64,000 nt of DNA, from NCBI GenBank assembly GCA_945910005.1, contig OX246741.1:39748872-39812871 (forward strand). Direction: 5' to 3'. The notes beneath the pieces were generated by a model. That model worked only from the letters and a program-made list of their open reading frames with translations, made no database searches and had not been told where the DNA came from. Origin of the DNA: Isoperla grammatica (Eukaryota > Arthropoda > Insecta > Plecoptera > Perlodidae). Positions within the stretch are counted from its first letter, which is position 1. Each line of letters starts with the position of its first letter. Below are positions 22,142 to 34,600 of the stretch, piece after piece. The position numbers and the translations under genes are program-made.

Positions 22142-23716
22142 TAGAGTACGCCAAAGTCAAGGCGGGAACCCGTTTCAGTGCAAAGCCCGTGCACTGCCCA
22201 TTTAAAATAACCCGTGGTGTTTTTTCAAACACCTATATCTCAGTAAATATACATATTTAACTCATATGTTCTATGTTACGTGCATCACCAACTCTCTATT
22301 GAAGCATTATACACAACCGAACCTCGACAAACTTGATAGAATTTAAATAATTACGAGTTATAACTCCAAATGTGCGATTACAACGTTGCAATTTAAGTCG
22401 GAGAGACAAGGTTCTGGCGCACGCCAGAGCCTTACATCGCACCATCTGGCGTCGCTGTATTAGATGTTGCCAGACATCGTCTTATTTGTTATTGGCTGTT
22501 CAAAAGCTCTCCCCACAGCCTTCTCTACGGGTCAATAGGGTAAATATTATTTTAAGACATATTCATCAATAAACACAAAGGCTAACAGACCGTAAATAAC
22601 AACTACGGATGACCTACCCTTGTCTCTCCACATGTTGTCGTATCCTAAAGGCACGGGGAACACATTTATTTCTACTCTGAAAGATCTCTTTGTTATGTTT
22701 TCAGTGTCAATGTTTGTTGATATCGGTAATAAGGTTTCATAAATAATACTACAAACTAAATCAGTCGAACACGCCATATTTCCCTGCGTGAAATTAACTT
22801 CTGTCAAACACGATCACGGTAATAAAGACAACTGACCATCAACTGACGAAGTAACACGCCAATTATCCTAGCAACACACAGAAGTCACCGCTTTGTCGTA
22901 GTGTGTTTTTATTTTGACAGGTGGACCGCATTTTTCAGTGCTGCGCTCTGGTGGTTGAGCCTTCAAAGATCCCCATTGCATCTGCAGTCCTTAGAGTGCA
23001 ACTTTACACCTGCCTACTCTGTAAGGCATATCGACCTCGGTCAACTAGTTTCGGTTCTTCTTTAAAAAACTCAAAAATTGTTGACAGCAAAACTGCGATG
23101 ATCACGAATCACGATGTAAACAACCCACACAACAATTAAAAATCAGTTTTCAAATGTTATATCAAGGTTCATTGATGCATACAATATCATCATCTACAAA
23201 CCTTGATTTTATGTTTTTAATTGTTGTTTATTGTTGCTAATAAAGATTGAGAGGACCCTGATAGGGAATATTGTAATATCTTTGACCGTGATGATAATCA
23301 TACAAAGGGTCCTAGATAGTTTTTTAATGGTCTATCCCCTGGCGGCGTGTTTTCGAACTCGCTACTAGCGATCTAGTGGGCCTTGCCTGCCGCGATCCTC
23401 TCTGTGCGCATGCGCGGATCTTCTTTCTCTGTTATTCACGAAATGGAGTTTTCTGTCTCTTTGAAATTGGCAACGTTGTAATCGCACATTTGGAGTTATA
23501 ACTCGTAATTATTTAAATTCTATCAAGTTTGTCGATGTTCGGTTGTGTATAATGCCTCAATAGAGAGTTGGTGATGCACGTAACATAGAACATATGAGTT
23601 AAATATGTATATTTACTGAGATATAGGTGTTTGAAAAACACCACGGGTTATTTTAAATGGGCAGTGCACGGGCTTTGCACTGAAACGGGTTCCCGCCTTG
23701 ACTTTGGCGGACTCTA
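22142..23716. mobile_element. 1,575-bp non-autonomous element with about 270-bp TIRs
   Basis: The left end TAGAGTACGCCAAAGTCAAG is mirrored at the right end (TAGAGTCCGCCAAAGTCAAG, read inverted). Inverted identity extends inward to about 22,412 and 23,452 with very few differences. TAA flanks both ends (22,139-22,141 and 23,717-23,719). The interior of about 1 kb has no recognisable transposase. The near-identity of the arms suggests a fairly recent insertion or gene conversion between arms. Confidence 0.8.
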
Positions 23717-23719
23717 TAA

Positions 23720-24158
23720 CTATTACCTGCATTTCATGTATCACTACGTATACCACAGGCGCTAGTCCGACCTAACTTAGTCCAATGCGAACTAAAAATC
23801 TTTGATATACACCTGAATGCGCAGTAGATTTTACCGGACTAACAAAGCGGGCCAGCTCGGTTAAATCGAGCCAGCTGTGCTTGATATACGCGTAGCTCGG
23901 TTTCACTGCAACGTGATAATCGCTGATCGACGAATTCAGTTGCAGCATGCAACTAGGGCTAGGCGTGTCGGTTCTGGTCAAAGGTGGTTGCTCTTGGAAA
24001 TAGTCACAACATAGCAGGCGGTGAGTCTAGTGTTTATAGATGGACCAACACCACATCTCCCTTGGCCAAAACGGGCCAGTCAAAGTCGACTGGAATACAG
24101 GTGATAGCGCATAAACGCGTGCACCTCGCGCTCGGCGCGTGAACGGTAGCGGCAAAAC
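23720..24158. other. Spacer, no gene recognised
   Basis: Mixed sequence, GC-richer towards 24,158 (GCGCGTGCACCTCGCGCTCGG), just before a small ORF with a good start context. Confidence 0.35.
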
Positions 24159-24287
24159 ATGGCTTCACTTAAGTACATTGCATTATTTCAGAAACTATTA
24201 AAGCAAGAGCAATATTATAAGCGGCACAAGAAAGATGAGTTATACCTTGACGACGATAGTTTTATATTTGTGACAGGTTTCTTGTAA
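24159..24287 (+). CDS. Possible 42-residue ORF or first coding exon, unknown
   Basis: ATG at 24,159 in the context CAAAACATGG opens 42 codons to TAA at 24,285-24,287 (MASLKYIALFQKLLKQEQYY..., ending in an acidic DDD patch and hydrophobic residues). The composition is protein-like and a GC-rich stretch precedes it. It could be a first exon, but no clear downstream exon or good splice donor is seen. No family is recognised. Confidence 0.2.
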   Translation: MASLKYIALFQKLLKQEQYYKRHKKDELYLDDDSFIFVTGFL

Positions 24288-24527
24288 ACCATGCAAATTG
24301 CGATCGTAAAAAACGTAGAAATCATCGAAAGGTTTCCACTAACATTGCTCTGCTTTAATGGCATTATTTTATTAATTATTAATGTTTGACAAATATAGTG
24401 CACATCATCGTGTAGAGGAAGATTAGACAAAAGTATTTATGTGATTCGATTTATGATGCGCGTATTGGTTATCTTTTAAACTACGAGTTGAATATTGGCT
24501 GGACGTAGTTTTGCCGTAGCCTGCTGG

Positions 24528-25813
24528 CAGTGTTGGGTAAGTTCCTTAAAAAATGGACCTAGTTCCAGTTCCAGTTCCACGCAAGGAAAAAGGAACTCTT
24601 TCCAGTTCCAAGTTCCTCTAAAAAAAAAGGAACTGGGGCGTTCCTTAGTTCCTTTCAAAATGGAACTAAGTTCCTAAATAGTTCCTTTCTGCAGACAACC
24701 ATTTTTCTTTGGAAATTGCCGAGCGGGATACTAGCCATCGACTCAATGGTTATTATCCGGGTTTATGCATTATATACCAAGAACACTGACTAAAAGTAAG
24801 AGGTTATTTTATATTGTCAATTCTTAATGCATTACAATTTACATTAATTATTAACAACCTTTTATAATTAATTTAATTAAAGTTTTAAAATTAAATTCAA
24901 TGCCAAGGGTTCGCAAATAACGCCTAAAATATGGTTGAGATTTGTAGGAATCAATAAATGCATGTGCTTCTTTAGATTGGCTGGCGATGACCTCGAAGCA
25001 CCGATTACTTTATTAACTGGTAAACAAAGCAAGCATTTTGCCGAGAAATTTTCTTCGTCGCCGAAATATCACTTTCGCCCGGGAAAAAAATGGCCTGTAT
25101 TTTTTAAAGGGCAGTATGTTATTGCCACGAACACCAGACATTATAACAAAACGATCGAAAGAGACAGCGATCTTGTCACATGCACTTGTCGCAAAGAATT
25201 GAATAGATCAGTGAATATTTAGATAGCTCCTTGCCCCTAAATAACTTCTCCCCCACCCCACTTGGACCACATCTTTCATCATCAAAGCCTTCCCGTTTCC
25301 AATGAATTCGAAGTGATGGGTTGACAAGTGATATATTTCATGTTTTGTTTGATTTCGGAATGACAGTCTGAGTTGCTCTCACACTTGTGTATAGGAGGGG
25401 TTGGGCGGTTGGTCAGTTATAAGTGACATGACACGCTTATTCCGCACGAGCGATTTGGGATTTTAGTCACCGGTTTCGGGTCTTCGACTTGTGCCGGTGT
25501 GCGACTAATTGGAGACCCCACGCGGGGGTGGCGTAGCAGGTGGAGGGTTGGGATGGGTAGAAAAGAATGAAATATTTCTCGTTTCTGTCATCTTGTAAGT
25601 AAACTATGTTTTGGCGCTTTGGTCCTTCAAGCTTATACAGTCAAGTAAAAATAAAAGGAACTTATGAAAATAAGTTACAGTTCCTGGAAAATTGGAACTA
25701 TGGCGTTCCACAGTTCCTGGTTGGAAAAAAGGAACTATACCGTTCCTTAGTTCCTTAAAAAGGAACTAGTTCCAAGGAACGGAACTAAAAAAATCCGTTC
25801 CTACCCAACATTG
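24528..25813. mobile_element. hAT-like non-autonomous element, 1,286 bp, 8-bp target duplication
   Basis: The ends are CAGTGTTGGGTA on the left and CAATGTTGGGTA (inverted) on the right, typical of hAT transposons. CCTGCTGG is duplicated exactly at 24,520-24,527 and 25,814-25,821. The first and last ~170 bp are crowded with GGAAC/GTTCC words in both orientations, which may be transposase-binding sites. A weak frame at 24,935-25,222 has a non-ATG start and no known domain. No transposase is present. Confidence 0.88.
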
Positions 25814-25821
25814 CCTGCTGG

Positions 25822-26034
25822 CTACGGCCGGCCGTATAGCTCTGCCGTAAGCGCGCAGGAGAGATGTGTTCCCGACCACTGCCGATAGCAACACTGACAC
25901 CTGCTAGCTGCACTTCACTACCGGCCGCCCCTAAAAAACCGAATAGACTAGACCCGGATGCGCGCGCAAGCTTTCGCGCGCGGAGATGTGCTCGTGGTAA
26001 ATCTATAGTGCGGCTGTAGTTAACCCGATATTAA
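25822..26034. other. Spacer
   Basis: GC-rich for this window, with CGCGCGCAAG and CTTTCGCGCGCG forming a small hairpin near 25,960-25,985. No gene is seen. Confidence 0.35.
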
Positions 26035-26172
26035 AGGCGTATCTCAATTTGAATACTTGGTCTGCTTCGCCTACTTAGCCAACTAACACAACCATTACTA
26101 ATTGTTTTTATTCATTGTTACTAATTGTTAGGTTAGTCGATTAGCGAAAAACATCGATTTGAGACACAGCCT
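26035..26172. mobile_element. Hairpin MITE, about 138 bp
   Basis: The ends AGGCGTATCTCAATTTG and (inverted) AGGCTGTGTCTCAAATCG are related, with imperfect arms around a T-rich loop. It resembles the MITE at 27,583-27,706 and is more diverged. Confidence 0.5.
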
Positions 26173-27138
26173 AAAGGTATTCGACAAAAAATCATATACA
26201 GAGGGCGCTGCCATCATGACTCCATTTGCTGGTTCTTGTTTCTACCGCATGATTGTGTATTGCAACTTTTAACCAAGAAATGATATTATACGGTTCGGCC
26301 TATCGTCGTGCGAGCTTATCTAATCCGAACTTGCTCCTGTGATATACGTAGTGTATATCTTCTTTAGCAAATTATAATAGAAAGCATCTCGAGTTGCCAC
26401 CAAAAAATTATTTTAATGCGAAGTACCTACTGGGCTACAATCTAGACCTACATATTTATTTAGCTCATATAACTGGAAAGGAATAACATTTTTGTTTCAA
26501 GTTTTAGTACAAACATATGGTTTGCCTCATTATCTCTTAGAATATATTCATCTGGGCCCAGGGTAGAATTGGTCCAGGGTAGCTCTGCCTGTCGTAAGAG
26601 GGGGCTAAAAGGCCAACGTCTTATCACCTATCAACAGTCAAATACGTCGTAAAATGACAAATAATATAAGGCGAGCGAAACAAGTGTCTCCATTAGAACT
26701 TTATGGCACTTTGTTCTGTTTTGTTTTGTCTGTTGATAGCGGTCGAACGGAAAGTCCAATCAAGTTGAAATTTGGACCATCTACAAGCCTCAATGTAGAT
26801 TAAAGGTCTAAAGTTTTGTGACAAAATTGTTCGAAAAGTTACAAAGTTACACTGCAGTTACTGAAAAATATTAATATTTTTCTGAAACAAAATGCCCACG
26901 AAATGTGAAATAGCCATATTTTTATAAAGATTTTTTCGAACACGAGTATGTTCATTTTATGTCGAGTTACACAATAGTAAAAAAAACAAAAAAAACACGC
27001 TCAGTAACGACAAAATATGAGGTGGTAATATTATAGCAAATTTTCGTCTGGTCACGAATATACTAATTTAAACACGATCTGGTACGTACAAGAGGCAGAA
27101 ATTACATTTCTATTTTTGTCATCAATGTGTTAGTAAGA
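26173..27138. other. AT-rich spacer, no gene recognised
   Basis: No coding stretch or clear repeat was found. There are A/T runs and short fragments only. Confidence 0.4.
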
Positions 27139-27299
27139 GTACGTTTACAGCTACGCGTTGCGAGCGAAGCGAAGGCGCGAGCTCCAATCAGTGCTGAGTT
27201 TGCGTGAGACTACTTACTTCTTTGCGTGAAACTCGGCCGCTGATTGGAGCTCGCGCCCTCGCTTCGCTCGCAACGCGTAGCTGTAAAGTGTAAACGTAC
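27139..27299. mobile_element. 161-bp hairpin MITE
   Basis: GTACGTTTACAGCTACGCG through CGCGAGCTCCAATCAG on the left is mirrored on the right with few differences. The right arm has an extra AAGTGT near its end. Arms of about 65 bp flank a ~35-bp loop. The arms are rich in GCGAGCGAAGCG. The target duplication is unclear. Confidence 0.75.
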
Positions 27300-27582
27300 C
27301 ATTAACGGTGGCGGACGGTGTAGAAAACACTTGAGAAAATGACAACGAAAAATCTTAGCAACGCACACTTCAGGACGTTCAACAATGTCGGAAAGTGTAA
27401 TAGCTATGGAAATTAGAAAAATGTTTTGCAATGCGCTTTCTTGTATTGTTTTTGTCTTGTATTTGAAAACTACAATCAATAACCTTAAAACAAGAATGTG
27501 CATCGCTCAGATTTTTCATTGTCATAGTTAATAATTCACTTAATAGACAACAATAAAAATGCAATTTCTACGTCCAATTCTA
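27300..27582. other. Spacer between two MITEs
   Basis: A 97-codon minus-strand frame (27,210-27,503) overlaps the neighbouring MITE and shows no domain. It is not supported as a gene. Confidence 0.35.
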
Positions 27583-27706
27583 AGGGTATATCTCAATAAG
27601 AACATTTGGCCTGTTTCGCCAACTAACGTGTCGTAGCAAATTTTTAATTGTTGCTGTAAGTTGGTGAAGGTGAAGCAGGCCAAATATTCAAATTGAGATA
27701 CACCCT
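27583..27706. mobile_element. 124-bp hairpin MITE with TA duplication
   Basis: The ends AGGGTATATCTCAAT and (inverted) AGGGTGTATCTCAAT continue inward with matching arms (TTTGGCCTG...). TA flanks at 27,581-27,582 and 27,707-27,708. It belongs to the same family as 26,035-26,172. Confidence 0.75.
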
Positions 27707-27708
27707 TA

Positions 27709-28611
27709 TCAGATCGCGTTAAAAGTAACATATGTGTGACAGGACGGACATGAACTAGGCCTATAATGCCACTAGACATAAGTAAACAAAAATCAAAACA
27801 AAACGAGTGCTATAGAAATTAAATGGAAATTGGAAATGTTTCCTTAAAATTTGTATGGAGTTTTAAAGAATGTTTATTATAAACATATAAAGCGATATAG
27901 TTTCCATGGGCCCGACGTTGAACATAGAAGTAGAATGTTGCCTAACTTAAGCACTGCCGAGCACACCTTCTTTCTAAATTGTTTGTTGGAGGACATTCAA
28001 CATTCTGCACTAATCAACGTCCATGTCGGGAATCCAGCATAAAGGAATAAAGGAGAATTTAACAATAAAATTCAAAACAGTCAATATGTCTGTTCGTTGG
28101 ACCTGCTTAACGTCGCTCCAAGATCATTTTAGAGATGCTTTAGAGTAGGCTCAGTTAGGCCACGCCCACGCTCGAGCCAATAGAGCACCGTGCTGTTCCT
28201 GTTGTCAAACGAACGCTTCCCATACTCCTTCATTCTCTTTTTGGTGGGTCAGTTTAAGCTATAGTAGACAAGATATTAGATTTATAACTTATATACTAAG
28301 ACGCATATGAAAATCTGTTAGTTTCCAGCTCAGAATCAAGTTACAACGAAGATATGGTTCCGTTCCGACAAATACTTTACTTACGAAATACAACTTAAAC
28401 ATCATCAGAGTTGCTGCACGAAGCCGGTTTTATGAATAACGCGCGAAAAGTAATCTTGCCCTAAGCGTCTCCAACTCACACCTCCTAAAAAGTCCGAGCA
28501 AGAAAATCATGATCTTTCTGCTCTAGATCAAGTTGCTCGAGTCCAAAGAACGGAATCTGAGTAGGTGATCTCGTGAAACGAACGGCCATTCCATTATCAG
28601 AGTAGATCCGA
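27709..28611. other. Spacer leading into the satellite
   Basis: No gene is recognised. A 63-codon frame (27,851-28,042) has no known domain. At 28,087-28,109 there is an inverted fragment of the satellite unit, TGTCTGTTCGTTGGACCTGC, about 500 bp before the array starts. Confidence 0.45.
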
Positions 28612-31600
28612 GTGCTTAGAGAAGGTCCAACGAACAGACCTACATGACTCACTCACTACGGGTAAAGGGGATCTAGCTTGCAAGTTAAAGGTGCTTAGAG
28701 AAGGTCCAACGGACAGACCTACACATCACATGACTCACTCACTACGGGTAAAAGGAATCTAGCTTGCAAGTTAAAGGTGCTTAGAGAAGGTCCAACGAAC
28801 AGACCTACATGACTCACTCTCTACGGGTAAAGGGGATCTAGCTTGCAACTTAAAGGTGCTTAGAGAAGGTAAAACGAACAGATACATGACTCACTCACTA
28901 CGGGTAAAGGGGATCTAGCTTGCAAGTTAAAGGTGCTTAGAGAAGGTCCAACGAACAGACCTACATGACTCACTCACTACGGGTAAAGGGGATCTAGCTT
29001 GCAAGTTAAAGGTGCTTAGAGAAGGTCCATCGAACAGACCTACACATCACATGACTCACCCACTACGGGTAAAGTGGGATCTAGCTTGCTAGTTAAAGGT
29101 GCTAAGAGAAGGTCCATCGAACAGACCAACACATCACATGACTCACTCACTACGGGTAAAGGGGATCTAGCTTGCAAGTTAAAGGTGCTTAGAGAAGGTC
29201 CAACGAACAGACCTACACATCACATGACTCACTCACTACGGGTAAAGGGGATCTAGCTTGCAAGTTAAAGGTGCTTAGAGAAGGTCCATCGAACAGACCT
29301 ACACATCACATGACTCACTCACTACGGGTAAAGGGGATCTAGCTTGCAAGTTAAAGGTGCTTAGAGAAGGTCCAACGAACAGACCTACACATCACATGAC
29401 TCTCTCACTACGGGTAAAGGGGATCTAGCTTGCAAGTTAAAGGTGCTTAGAGAAGGTCCAACGAACAGACCTACACATCACATGACTCACTCACTACGGG
29501 TAAAGGGGATCTAGCTTGCAAGTTAAAGGTGCTAAGAGAAGGTCCAACGAACAGACCTACACATCACATGACTCACTCACTACGGGTAAAGGGGATCAAG
29601 CTTGCAATTTAAAGGTGCTTAGAGAAGGTCCAACGAACAGACCTACATGACTCACTCACTACGGGTAAAGGGGATCTAGCTTGCAAATTAAAGGTGCTTA
29701 GAGAAGGTCCAACGAACAGACCTACACATCACATGACTCACTCACTACGGGTAAAGGAGATCTAGCTTGCAAGTTAAAGGTGCTTAGAGAAGGTCCAACG
29801 AACAGACCTACACATCACATGACTCACTCACTACGGGTAAAGGGGATCTAGCTTGCAAGTTAAAGGTGCTTAGAGAAGGTCCAACGAACAGACCTACATG
29901 ACTCACTCACTACGGGTAAAGGGGATCTAGCTTGCAAGTTAAAGGTGCTTAGAGAAGGTCCAACGAACAGACCTACACATCACATGACTCACTCACTACG
30001 GGTAAAGGGGATCTAGCTTGCAAGTTAAAGGTGCTTAGAGAAGGTCCAACGAACGGACCTACATGACTCACTCACTACGGGTAAAGGGGATCTAGCTTGC
30101 AAGTTAAAGGTGCTTAGAGAAGGTCCAACGAACAGACCTACATGACTCACTCACTACGGGTAAAGGGGATCTAGCTTGCCAGCTAAAGGTGCTAAGAGAA
30201 GGTCCAACGAACAGACCATCATGACTCACTCACTACGGGTAAAGGGGATCTAGCTTGCAAGTTAAAGGTGCTTAGAGAAGGTCCAACGAACAGACACACA
30301 TGACTCACTCACTACGGGTAAAGGGGATCTAGCTTGCAAGTTAAAGGTGCTTAGAGAAGGTCCAACGAACAGACACACATGACTCACTCACTACGGGTAA
30401 AGGGGATCTAGCTTGCAAGTTAAAGGTGCTTAGAGAAGGTCCAACGAACAGACACACATGACTCACTCACTACGGGTAAAGGGGATCTAGCTTGCAAGTT
30501 AAAGGTGCTTAGAGAAGGTCCAACGAACAGACACACATGACTCACTCACTACGGGTAAAGGGGATCTAGCTTGCAAGTTAAAGGTGCTTAGAGAAGGTCC
30601 AACGAACAGACACACATGACTCACTCACTACGGGTAAAGGGGATCTAGCTTGCAAGTTAAAGGTGCTTAGAGAAGGTCCAACGAACAGACACACATGACT
30701 TACTCACTACGGGAAAAGGGGATCTAGCTTGCAAGTTAAAGGTGCTTAGGGAAGGTCCAACGAACAGACCTACACATCACATGACCCACTCACTACGGGT
30801 AAAGGGGATCTAGCTTGCAAGTTAAAGGTGCTTAGAGAAGGTCCAACGAACAGACACACATGACTCACTCACTACGGGTAAAGGGGATCTAGCTTGCAAG
30901 TTAAAGGTGCTTAGAGAAGGTCCAACGAACAGACCTACACATCACATGACCCACTCACTACGGGTAAAGGGGATCTAGCTTGCAAGTTAAAGGTGCTTAG
31001 AGAAGGTCCAACGAACAGACACACATGACTCACTCACTACGGGTAAAGGGGATCTAGCTTGAAAGTTAAAGGTGCTTAGAGAAGGTCCAACGCACAGACC
31101 TTCACATCACATGACCCACTCACTACGGGTAAAGGGGAACTAGCTTGCAAGTTAAAGGTGCTTAGAGAAGGTCCAACGAACAGACCTACACATCACATGA
31201 CTCACTCACTACGGGTAAAGGGGATCTAGCTTGCAAGTTAAAGGTGCTTAGAGAAGGTCCAACGAACAGACCAACACATCACATGACCCACTCACTACGG
31301 GTAAAGGGGATCTAGCTTGCAAGTTAAAGGTGCTTACAGAAGGTCCAACGAACAGACACACATGACTCACTCACTACGGGTAAAGGGGATCAAGCTTGTA
31401 AGTTAAAGGTGCTTAGAGAAGGTCCAACGAACAGACACACATGACTCACTCACTACGGGTGAAGGGGATCTAGCTTGCAAGTTGAAGGTGCTTAGAGAAG
31501 GTCCAACGAACAGACCTACATGACTCACTCACTACAAGTAAAGGGGATCTAGCTTGCAAGTTAAAGGTGCTTAGAGAAGGTCCAACGAACAGACACACAT

Positions 31601-34600
31601 GACTCACTCACTACGGGTAAAGGGGATCTAGCTTGCAAGTTAAAGGTGCTAAGAGAAGGTCCAACGAACAGACATACATGACTCACTCACTACGGGTAAA
31701 GGGGATCTAGCTTGCAAGTAAAAGGTGCATACAGAAGGTCCAACGAACAGACCTACACATCACATGACTCACTCACTACGGGTAAAGGGGATCTAGCTTG
31801 CAAGTTAAAGGTGCTTAGAGAAGGTCCAACGAACAGACCTACACATCACATGACCCACTCACTACGGGTAGAGGGGATCTAGCTTGCAAGTTAAAGGTGC
31901 TTGGAGAAGGTCCAACGAACAGACACACATGACTCACTCACTACGGGTAAAGGGGATCTAGCTTGCAAGTTAAAGGTGCTAAGAGAAGGTCCAACGAACA
32001 GACCTACATGACTCACTCACTACGGGTAAAGGGGATCTAGCTTGCAAGTTAAAGGTGCTTAGAGAAGGTCCAACGAACAGACCTACACATCACATGACTC
32101 ACTCACTACGGGTAAAGGGGATCTAGCTTGCAAGTTAAAGGTGCTTAGAGAAGGTCCAACGAACAGACCTACATGACTCACTCACTACGGGTAAAGGGGA
32201 TCTAGCTTGCAAGTTAAAGGTGCTTAGAGAAGGTCCAACGAACAGACCTACATGACTCACTCACTACGGGTAAAGGGGATCTAGCTTGCCAGTTAAAGGT
32301 GCTAAGAGAAGGTCCAACGAACAGACCATCATGACTCACTCACTACGGGTAAAGGGGATCTAGCTTGCAAGTTAAAGGTGCTTAGAGAAGGTCCAACGAA
32401 CAGACACACATGACTCACTCACTTCGGGTAAAGGGGATCTAGCTTGCAAGTTAAAGGTGCTTAGAGAAGGTCCAACGAACAGACACACATGACTCACTCA
32501 CTACGGGTAAAGGGGATCTAGCTTGCAAGTTAAAGGTGCTTAGAGAAGGTCCAACGAACAGACACACATGACTCACTCACTACGGGTAAAGGGGATCTAG
32601 CTTGCAAGTTAAAGGTGCTTAGAGAAGGTCCAACGAACAGACACACATGACTCACTCACTACGGGTAAAGGGGATCTAGCTTGCAAGTTAAAGGTGCTTA
32701 GAGAAGGTCCAACGAACAGACACACATGACTCACTCACTACGGGTAAAGGGGATCTAGCTTGCAAGTTAAAGGTGCTTAGAGAAGGTCCAACGAACAGAC
32801 ACACATGACTTACTCACTACGGGTAAAGGGGATCTAGCTTGCAAGTTAAAGGTGCTTAGAGAAGGTCCAACGAACGGACCTACACATCACATGACCCACT
32901 CACTACGGGTAAAGGGGATCTAGCTTGCAAGTTAAAGGTGCTTAGAGAAGGTCCAACGAACAGACACACATGACTCACTCACTACGGGTAAAGGGGATCT
33001 AGCTTGCAAGTTAAAGGTGCTTAGAGAAGGTCCAACGAACAGACCTACACATCACATGACCCACTCTCTACGGGTAAAGGGGATCTAGCTTGCAAGTTAA
33101 AGGTGCTTAGAGAAGGTCCAACGAACAGTTACACATGACTCACTCACTACGGGTAAAGGGGATCTAGCTTGCAAGTTAAAGGTGCTTAGAGAAGGTCCAA
33201 CGAACAGACACACATGACTGACTCACTACGGGTGAAGGGGATCTAGCTTGCAAGTTAAAGGTGCTTAGAGAAGGTCCAACGAACAGACCTACATGACTCA
33301 CTCACTACGGGTAAAGGGGATCTAGCTTGCAAGTTAAAGGTGCTTAGAGAAGGTCCAACGAACAGACCTACACATCACATGACCCACTTACTACGGGTAA
33401 AGGGGATCTAGCTTGCAAGTTAAAGGTGCTTAGAGAAGGTCCAACGAACAGACACACATGACCCACTCACTACGGGTAAAGGGGATCTAGCTTGCAAGTT
33501 AAAGGTGCTTAGAGAAGGTCCAACGAACAGACCTACACATCACATGACCCACTCACTACGGGTAAAGGGGATCTAGCTTGCAAGTTAAAGGTGCTTAGAG
33601 AAGGTCCAACGAACAGACCTACACATCACATGACTCACTCACTACGGGTAAAGGGGATCTAGCTTGCAAGTTAAAGGTGCTTAGAGAAGGTCCAACGAAC
33701 AGACCTACATGACTCACTCACTACGGGTGAAGGGGATCTAGCTTGCAAGTTAAAGGTGCTTAGAGAAGGTCCAACGAACAGACCTACATGACTCACTCAC
33801 TACGGGAAAAGGGGATCTAGCTTGCAAGTTAAAGGTACTTAGAGAAGGTCCAACGAACAGACACACATGACTCACTCACTACGGGTAAAGGGGATCTAGC
33901 TTGCAAGTTAAAGGTGCTAAGAGAAGGTCCAACGAACAGACTTACATGACTCACTCACTACGGGTAAAGGGGATCTAGCTTGCAAGTTAAAGGTGCTTAG
34001 AGAAGGTCCAACGAACAGACCTACACATCACATGACTCACTCACTACGGGTAAAGGGGATCTAGCTTGCAAGTTAAAGGTGCTTAGAGAAGGTCCAACGA
34101 ACAGACCTACACATCACATGACCCACTCACTACGGGTAAAGGGGATCTAGCTTGCAAGTTAAAGGTGCTTGGAGAAGGTCCAACGAACAGACACACATGA
34201 CTCACTCACTGCGGGTAAAGGGGATCTAGCTTGCAAGTAAAAGGTGCTTAGAGAAGGTCCAACGAACAGACCTACACATCACATGACTCACTCACTACGG
34301 GTAAAGGGGATCTAGCTTGCAAGTTAAAGGTGCTTAGAGAAGGTCCAACGAACAGACCTACACATCACATGACTCACTCACTACGGTTGAAGGGGATCTA
34401 GCTTGCAAGTTAAAGGTGCTTAGAGAAGGTCCAACGAACAGACCTACATGACTAACTCACTACGGGTAAAGGAGATCTAGCTTGCAAGTTAAAGGTGCTT
34501 AGAGAAGGTTCAACGAACAGACCTACACATCACATGACCCACTCACTACGGGTAAAGGGGATCTAGCTTTCAAGTTAAAGGTGCTAAGAGAAGGTCCAAC

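Noticed and set aside
22112..23812. Direct repeat CTAAAAATATTTGATATA / CTAAAAATCTTTGATATA flanking the 1,575-bp element
   Set aside because: It is AT-rich and short, lies tens of bases outside the TIRs, and fits no target duplication. It is probably chance or an unrelated older repeat.
24935..25222. 95-residue frame inside the hAT-like element as a transposase
   Set aside because: It has no hAT catalytic or dimerisation motif, starts at a non-ATG codon, and is too short.
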